Assembly: GCA_027596945.1 (NCBI GenBank) | Contig: JADGJH010000569.1 | Location: 1-14,251, forward strand | Reading direction: 5' to 3' | Length of the DNA stretch: 14,251 bases | Source of the DNA: Physocladia obscura | Lineage: Eukaryota; Chytridiomycota; Chytridiomycetes; Chytridiales; Chytriomycetaceae | Shown here: positions 9,057 through 14,251 of the stretch, in pieces | Position numbering within the stretch: position 1 is the stretch's first letter | How the letters are laid out: each line of letters starts with the position of its first letter | Made by a program: the position numbers and the translations under genes | The notes under the pieces: generated by a model | Seen by the model: only the letters and a program-made list of their open reading frames with translations | What the model was told of the DNA's origin: nothing | Database searches by the model: none

Positions 9057-9690
9057 ATGTACACTGAATTTGAAAAGCAATGCATTCTTGACCTTTTTGA
9101 GGCCAATGTATCATAGGACACTATAGCTGAAAGCTAGGCAAGAAATCTGGGGCTCTCCATCAGTGGCTCTGTGAATACAAGAAGAATAAAAATTTGTCCC
9201 CAAAACCACACCTCCACAAAAGTGTCACTGATGGATGTGTTGGACTGCTGTTTAAAAAAGTCATTGCAGAGCATCCAATGATACCTGTTAGAGACATCAA
9301 GGTGGAACTGGAGAAGGTTCTTGGCCCTGGTTCAGTCATCCTGTCCAAATCAACAATCAACTGATTTGAGTTGGAAAACAGCCTCATTGGATGACGTGGA
9401 TTTTTTGGAGTGTGACACAGTCTGGAGTGACAAAACAACTGTACAAAAGTGCCCCAAGAACCAGGAGCTCTATTTTTAATGTCACTGAAGTATTTTGCAT
9501 GAGGATCTGCCAATAAATCAGTTGCAGGGTGGCAGTTTTTCTGTGATATTTTGGGGTTTTGGTCTTTGCCCTCTCATGACACTTGAAGGCAGCCAAAATC
9601 AGCACACATACAAGGAGACACTGCAACTATATCTGATACCTGAAATACATGCAGCAAAATGGGATTATGGCATTGATTTGGCCTTTATCC
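9057..9690 (+). mobile_element. Tc1/mariner-type transposase relic, 3' half missing
   Basis: From an ATG at 9057 the plus strand reads EFEKQCILDLFEANVS, stop, DTIAES, stop, ARNLGLSISGSV, the first helix-turn-helix of a Tc1-type transposase. After a frameshift it continues LFKKVIAEHPMIPVRDIKVE and VILSKSTIN, the second helix-turn-helix region. In-frame TGA codons follow at 9362, 9392, 9413 and 9428. A later frame gives GGSFSVIFWGFGLCPL and IPEIHAAKWDYGIDLAF, matching the GG.V.VWG...GPL block and the stretch just before the second catalytic Asp. Similarity stops there, at about 9690, where GC-richer sequence of another gene begins. No terminal inverted repeats were found. The relic is clearly inactive. 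Confidence 0.7.
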
Positions 9691-9782
9691 GCGGCTCGAG
9701 ATCCGTGTGCTTCTTCTTCGACAGTAGAAAGCGTCTGATTGAGGGTGTTAAGGCGGTCGTACTCTGCTTGTGAGATGCTCAT
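9691..9782 (-). pseudogene. 5' coding fragment of unknown gene, cut by transposon relic
   Basis: The minus strand has an ATG at 9782-9780 followed by MSISQAEYDRLNTLNQTLST and VEEEAHGSRAA, a polar, heptad-like stretch that could start a coiled coil. Base composition is GC-richer than the adjoining relic. About residue 31 the frame runs into sequence that encodes the transposase on the other strand (junction near 9690) and stops at TAG about 50 bp further. A TATA-like TTATAAAAATA lies about 70 bp upstream on the minus strand, and the upstream region is shared divergently with the mitofissin gene. It is either a truncated gene or a live first exon with an unseen donor. Family not recognised. Confidence 0.4.
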
Positions 9783-10092
9783 ACCGTTTTTCTAACAATC
9801 TGATTGGATGGTAGTTTCACAGTGCACTTGCACAAAACTCAAAGTCAACTATTTTTATAAGCCGCAGGAGGAAGAATAAAAATGAAAATCAGTGGTGGGC
9901 TTAACCGTGAGAGAAAAGGTGTGGGCGCGTCATTAGGGAGAAAGAAGGAAATAAAGTATAAAAAATTTGAAATTTCAAGAAGGAAATATTGATAACCATA
10001 TGTTACCTCTCCTTATATTCCAACCAGATTGGTTTGGAAGCTCAACTTTTCCTGTCGAAATTTTTTTTTTCAAACACGACTGAAAAAAGAAT
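9783..10092. promoter_or_regulatory. Divergent intergenic region upstream of mitofissin gene
   Basis: This stretch separates the minus-strand start at 9782 from the plus-strand start at 10093. It has TATA-like motifs in both directions: AGTATAAAAAATT near 9955-9967 on plus, and TTATAAAAATA near 9849-9860 on minus. The inverted repeat GTGCActTGCAC lies at 9822-9833. No gene is seen. Functional promoter activity is inferred from position only. Confidence 0.4.
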
Positions 10093-10452
10093 ATGATTGG
10101 TCGATTCTTGTCGTTTGCCTTTGAGGCAACGCTTGTGAGTGCAACTTTCGCGGGGGCGACAAGAGTGGCGGGAGTCAGTGAGTAAAAATGTATAACAAGC
10201 GAAAAGCGAAAGTCCATCAAATAGAAGAACGAAAAAACTTGACCAAACAGTACACATAATTTTTGAAACTGCGAACACGAAACACCTTAACTAAATCCAA
10301 TCAATCAATATCGTATAGAATTCAATGAAAAGACTATCGAGCACGAGCAGTTGCGTGGAGTTGTTGCAGCTTACGTGGGAGTTGGCGATTGGGTTATTGA
10401 CGCTGCGGCGTCACAAATTAAGAAGAATCCCGATTACTTCAAAAAAGCGTAA
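10093..10452 (+). CDS. Mitofissin (Atg44/DUF1748) family small mitochondrial protein
   Basis: Two exons, 10093-10177 and 10319-10452, joined over an intron with donor GTGAGT and acceptor TATAG; 72 aa, the typical length for the family. The N-terminal half reads MIGRFLSFAFEATLVSATFA then GATRVAGV, matching the family pattern of an amphipathic/hydrophobic helix followed by AG.(R).(T)G. The C-terminal half contains LRGVVAAYVGVGDWVIDAA, matching the conserved (Y)LGVGE(W)V(F/Y)D block. By family, mitofissin acts in the mitochondrial intermembrane space and binds the inner membrane to drive fission needed for mitophagy. The match is recognised from memory of the family pattern. The gene has its own AATAAA at 10473-10478 and precedes the GH76 gene by 93 bp in the same direction. 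Confidence 0.8.
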
Positions 10453-10472
10453 TTCATGTAAAGAAGGACGTC

Positions 10473-10478
10473 AATAAA
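10473..10478 (+). terminator. Probable poly(A) signal of mitofissin gene
   Basis: AATAAA lies 20 bp after the TAA stop at 10450-10452 and 67 bp before the next ATG on the same strand. Sequence and position are canonical. Confidence 0.55.
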
Positions 10479-10545
10479 AAAGGACTTTTGTGTCGGCATC
10501 TTTTTCTTTCATTTGTGGAAGTGATTTCAATTTGAGAAACAAGAG

Positions 10546-12975
10546 ATGCAGCTTGTTCGACTCTTGGTACTGTGTGCGATAGCGACGGCACAGGTGACAG
10601 TGGATATGACCAGCGCAAGTAAGCAAGCATAGATGCTAAGCTAATGCATTTGGCGTCACCCATGCGTTCGGTCATTTATACTAACATAATACTTCTGCTA
10701 TTGACTAAATCAACGGAACCATAACCCGCAATCCGTAATCCGCTGCTTCTGTTCTTTCTCGTGCTCTCACTCAAATCCAACCTGATCACATACTTTGCTT
10801 CGTTTCACGCAACCGCCAGCCGCCCTTGTTGCCGCTACAAAGGCTGCACTGCCAGCTCTGGCTCAGTTCTACGCCACTAACAACGAAGCCAATGGCGCGT
10901 GGACCGAAAGTATTGTACAGGTAAATATTTATTTCATGCCCTTCTTTCGTTCCTCTGTGTCTCACCTGCGTTGGTTTTTTCAGTGGCACGAATCGGGCTT
11001 GTACTGGGGGGTAAATACTGAATGCATGATGCTTTTCCGGATATTTGCTAAGCCGTAATTCGTATTTTTTCCTTTGGCTTTTTTTAGTTTTATTACCAGT
11101 ACTATAAGAACTCTGGCGACACCACGTACAACACTTGGGTGGATTCGCAGGTAAAACCCTCATTAAATTTTTTCCCGGCTTGTTCATTATGAAATCCAGA
11201 TGCAACTTGCTGTTGGAAGTAATGATGACTTTCTCGATGGAAACAGTGCCATTGATAATTTGTCGGGAAGATGGAATGACGATATTGGATGGTGGGCCCT
11301 CGGCATCATGACAGCTGCCGAAGCAACACCGTCTGGTATCATTGATCCACAGAATATTGATCCTGGATTCAACCCTACATATTTTTCTGTCGCCAATAAT
11401 ACTTTTTGGGAAATGTATATAGATTGGGACGATGTTTGTGGTGGTGGTATTTACTGGTATGCGATTATTTTCGTTGATATGATTCCAGAACTTACTTCGG
11501 CTTTTTTTCCTACAGGTCTCGAGACAGAACGACAGTTGTGGAAAACGATGCTTACTACAAGTCGTCTATTTCAAATGCGCAATTCATTGATTTGGGTGCA
11601 AGACTGTATGCAATTACGAATGATGCAAATATAAAAACTCTTGTTGATACTACATATCAATGGATGTTGTCGTCTGGGCTTGTTAGTTCGTCTACTTTCA
11701 CCGTTTTAGATGGTCTATACGCCGAAGGTTCGTCTTGCACGCTGAGCACTGCTGAATGGTCCTACCACTCTGGTGAACTTGTCTCGGGTCTCTCGGAAAT
11801 GTATAAAAACACTGGCGATACTACTTATTTGACTGCTGCTCACAACCATTTCAGTATGTTATTTTTTGTCATTTTGATTATCTGTACTCATTATTTTTCC
11901 TCTCCAAGACCATATTCAGTCGTATTTTACTGAAAATAATGTTCTTTACGATCCAAATCTGACTAGTGCAAACAAAGATCCAAGTGGATACTTATGGGCC
12001 GTCTATAAAGGCCTTGCTATTCTGCACTCTGTCACCACTGACTCAACCGTCAAGTCAGACATTGAAACTATTATGTATGCCTCCGCAACGGCCAATTTCC
12101 AAAAATGCAACTCGGAATGGTACTGCATTAGAAATTTGGCTGTTGGAACGACTGCAACAATGTCCAACGGTACAAATCCTCGTGACCAGTTTGAAACCGT
12201 TGCAATTTTGAACGCTCTCTCTGTTATGGCAGGTGCTTCTACCTCTGGACTTACTCAAAACACAACGACAGCCACAAATACTGACGAAACAACAGACAAT
12301 AGCGGCAGTATTACAAAGTATGCCGAAATTGGTGGTGGCGCTGCAGCCGGCGTCGTGGTTCTGGGACTTTTGGGATGTTGGTTCCGCAAGCGCGCTAGAG
12401 CAGCGGCAGCTGTAAAAGACAGCAACTTGTCATTGGAAATTTATGGTGACGCTGCAAGGAATGTGTCTAGCACTCCAAGCCCAAGTTTCAAGAATCAACA
12501 AGGGAGATTCACTCCCCAAAAACAGCCACTCTCATCAAACGGAAGTATCGAATCGAAGGGCCAGTTTTCTTCCAATGGGTTTGTCCCGCAGCAGCAGCAG
12601 CAGCAGCAGCGGCAGCAGTTTGGACAATTCCATCAACCACAGTACGGGCAACTGCAACAGTTCTCTTCTGCTCCTCCTCCACCACCGCCGGGTAGTTACG
12701 GTACTTCCCAACCTGGGCAATTTGGTACTCAACCACAATACGGAGTACCGCTGCAGTTCCAGCAGGGGCCGCCGTTAGCTGGTCAATATGGAATGCCGCC
12801 GCCTGGACCACCGGGTCAGTTTAGAATGCCACCGCCTGGACCACCGGGTCAGTTTGGAATGCCGCCTCCAGGACAGTATGGAGGAGAAGGTCTGTATGGA
12901 GCTGGTCCTATGCCGACGAATCAATATGCTGGTGGAGCGCCACAGTATGCGGGACGTCCACCGACTTCTGAGTAA
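10546..12975 (+). CDS. GH76 alpha-1,6-mannanase-like (Dfg5/Dcw1 type), membrane-anchored
   Basis: Seven exons: 10546-10618, 10820-10920, 10984-11010, 11088-11150, 11200-11456, 11516-11853, 11909-12975; 641 aa, frame kept throughout. MQLVRLLVLCAIATAQ is a signal peptide. The GH76 domain spans about 25-410: WHESGLYWGFYYQYYKNSGD, the catalytic Asp pair in RWNDDIGWWALG (D115, D116), CGGGIYW, YYKSSISNAQFIDLGARLY and LDGLYAEG. By family these cell-wall enzymes act on alpha-1,6-mannose backbones and are proposed to cross-link GPI-anchored mannoproteins to the wall. A Thr/Asn-rich stalk leads to a transmembrane helix about 426-444 (AAAGVVVLGLLGCWF), then RKRARA as stop-transfer. A tail of about 195 residues is Gln/Pro-rich with a polyQ run and MPPPGPPGQF repeats. 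Exon 3 is only 27 bp. The last intron needs an AAG acceptor (11908) because TCAG at 11919 leads to a stop. Yeast relatives are GPI-anchored, so a transmembrane anchor with a tail is a different design. Confidence 0.92.
12589..12618 (+). repeat. CAG microsatellite coding polyQ
   Basis: Seven CAG codons, one CGG, then two CAG codons in frame with the GH76 gene, coding Q7-R-Q2 in the cytoplasmic tail. Such pure triplet runs usually vary in length between strains. Confidence 0.9.
12791..12881 (+). repeat. 33-bp tandem repeat coding MPPPGPPGQF units
   Basis: Two near-identical 33-bp units start at 12791 and 12824 (11 residues each, MPPPGPPGQFR and MPPPGPPGQFG). A third, shortened unit starts at 12857 (MPPPGQYGG). 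The two full units differ at only a few bases, so the duplication is recent or kept homogeneous. In protein terms they are Pro-rich motifs that could bind SH3, WW or EVH1 domains; this is inference. Confidence 0.88.
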
Positions 12976-13800
12976 AGGGAAGTTTTAAACCAACAAAAAA
13001 AAAACGACGCACGCAGCGAGTTTTTATGGAACTATGATTTTTTTTTGTGTTTTTTTTTGTTGTTGTTGTTGTTGTTGCTGTTGTTGTTGTTGTTATTGTT
13101 TTTGTGCTGCTGTTGGTGGTAGAGAATCATTTTTGCTTTGCACTTCCATTTGGATATCTTTTTTCGTTTAGAGATTTTTTAAATAAAACAGTGTTTGCAA
13201 TTACGATGAGTTTTGTCATCTTCAGGAATTTGACTATGCCAAAATCTCGAGAAAAAAGAAACATATTCTGACTCACTATACTATAAAATCTTTATAAGCC
13301 TTTGATTGCCAAAAAAAAACAGTTCTTTACATGGAAACGCATTGAAAAATAAAATAAAACAAAATTCCAGATCTCAAATTTTTGTCGTGCTCTCCACACA
13401 AACACTCACAAAGATATTCGAATTCATTGAAAACCAGCAGAGGGACCCAGATTGTGTTTTTATTACAACAAATAACAATTGATATAATTGTGAAGGCTTT
13501 TATTTAAATAAAACATTGAGGCTTTGCGAACAGTGTTTGAAAGACGTTTAAAAGAAAAGTGAGCTCACTCTTTGAAGTTGATATTATGGGGTGGTCTGTT
13601 GCGATGCTGCTGATTGCCATTTCTTTTGCTTGGTCTTTGTTGTAGTGATTTTCCTTGCCATTATCGTTGTTTAAATGAGGTCAATTCGGGATTGCAGCCA
13701 GAGAATTGAGTTGCTATTGCCATCATTATTATAACCACTTTTATTACTTGCTCAAAATAATATATTGTAAGAGATAATTATTTAATAAACAAGCATAGCA
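12976..13800. other. Convergent intergenic region with TTG microsatellite
   Basis: The region lies between the 3' ends of the GH76 and thioesterase genes. It holds a (TTG)n tract at about 13057-13096 interrupted by one CTG, an AATAAA at 13182-13187 that may serve the GH76 transcript, and a minus-strand AATAAA (13745-13740) that fits the thioesterase transcript. Short frames exist, such as a 19-residue hydrophobic plus-strand frame at 13586-13645 (MGWSVAMLLIAISFAWSLL) and basic/polar minus-strand frames around 13560-13660. None has enough support to be called a gene. Confidence 0.55.
13740..13745 (-). terminator. Probable poly(A) signal of thioesterase gene
   Basis: The minus strand reads AATAAA about 55 bp downstream of the stop at 13801-13803. 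Confidence 0.45.
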
Positions 13801-14251
13801 TCAAAGCTTCGACAATGAAAACTTTGTATGTTTTCCAAACGCAACCAATTTCCTATCACTTCCATCTCTTTCTTTCTTATATAGCGAAGCTTCCGCAAAC
13901 AGCAGCGATCGACCCGCGTTCTTTACGCAACAAACAATTTCGATAGTATCGCCTTCAGCCACACGGCCCACATAACTAATTGCTAGATCTGTTGACACGG
14001 AGGCGCGGTCGCCAAATTGTATTAACGCGAATGTCGTAGTTTCATCAATAATCTATAATGTTCGTTAATGAAATCGCGTTAATATGCGTCTGTTGTCACA
14101 TGGGAGGGAAAAAAAACCAGTGCCGTGGCGCCGCCATGCAACGAGCCCAAGCCGTTCAACAAGCCTTTAGATACGGGCAGTTCGAAAGTGACTGTGCGGG
14201 TGTCGAAGTTCACGTGTACGGCTTTCAGAGATGTGATGTTTCTCGAAAATC
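13801..14251 (-). CDS. Hotdog-fold acyl-CoA thioesterase (4HBT/PaaI, ACOT13-like), 5' end missing
   Basis: Two exons are visible: one from the right edge to 14118, and 14052-13801. They join in phase 0 over a 65-bp intron (donor GTTTTT, acceptor ATTATAG). The 127 visible residues read VNFDTRTVTFELPVS, then GSLHGGATAL and IIDETTTFALIQFGD, then STDLAISYVGRVAEGDTIEI and KLVAFGKHTKFSL. HGG followed by the conserved Asp of IIDETTT is the active-site pattern of this family. STDL.ISY, the Gly-Asp turn and the G.HTK end are also typical. By family it hydrolyses acyl-CoA thioesters, often in mitochondria. The first residues, including any targeting peptide, lie outside the window. It converges on the GH76 gene. 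Confidence 0.87.

Noticed and set aside
9820..9846. CAGTGCACTTGCAC as a Tc1 terminal inverted repeat
   Set aside because: It begins like some Tc1 ends but points away from the transposase relic, has no flanking TA, and no partner copy was found on the left.
10454..10675. Minus-strand frame over the GH76 first exon
   Set aside because: Antisense to the signal-peptide exon and intron 1; no domain.
12509..12811. Open frames antisense and out of frame to the GH76 tail
   Set aside because: They arise from the CAG and Pro-rich repeats read in other frames (poly-Ala, poly-Leu, poly-Ser).
13047..13271. Plus-strand frame starting with a Phe/Val run
   Set aside because: Its first half is the TTG microsatellite translated; the rest has no recognisable features.
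13586..13645. 19-residue hydrophobic small ORF
   Set aside because: Too short to distinguish from chance, with no splice partner or conserved context visible.
1..14251. tRNA, rRNA or CRISPR features
   Set aside because: No cloverleaf with a T-loop GTTCGA context outside coding exons, no rRNA-like stretch and no regularly spaced repeats were seen.

Overview
This window looks like nuclear DNA of an early-diverging (zoosporic) fungus, most likely a chytrid. It is AT-rich, and its genes carry many short spliceosomal introns (about 46-90 bp, one of 201 bp; GT...AG, donors often GTGAGT or GTATGT). Gene content is typically fungal: an Rvs167/Hob1-type BAR-SH3 protein, a Dfg5/Dcw1-type GH76 mannanase, a mitofissin (Atg44, DUF1748) protein and a Ctr copper transporter. 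The organism assignment is inference; gene content and intron style are seen directly. All gene models were spliced by eye, with reading frame checked across every junction.

Layout. Positions 1-1159 (minus) hold a decayed, frameshifted gene with a SAM-like segment, running off the left edge. Positions 1554-7703 (minus) hold three tightly packed genes, read right to left: a 376-aa Ctr copper transporter (7703-6470), a 943-aa ankyrin-repeat protein ending in a degenerate class I sirtuin-like domain (6435-3341), and a BAR-SH3 protein (3294-1554). The gaps between them are only 34 and 46 bp. Positions 7704-9030 are gene-poor. Positions 9057-9690 (plus) hold a Tc1/mariner-type transposase relic that abuts the first coding stretch of an unidentified minus-strand gene (9782-9691). 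Next come a two-exon mitofissin gene (10093-10452, plus) and, 93 bp later, a seven-exon GH76 gene (10546-12975, plus). The latter has a signal peptide, a transmembrane segment and a long Gln/Pro-rich tail. A hotdog-fold thioesterase (13801 to the right edge, minus) converges on it.

The ankyrin/sirtuin fusion is the most unusual item. The sirtuin fold can be followed from the Rossmann region through the zinc-binding Cys pairs to the C-terminal segment, but the catalytic His is Tyr, the Gln-Asn of the TQNID motif is lost and the GAG-type NAD loop is not recognisable. It therefore looks like a pseudo-sirtuin, possibly membrane-anchored by a hydrophobic N-terminus. Other items of interest are the duplicated Cys/MPxM ectodomain of the copper transporter, the split 72-aa mitofissin gene, the GH76 protein with a repeat-bearing cytoplasmic tail, and the repeated need for AAG splice acceptors.
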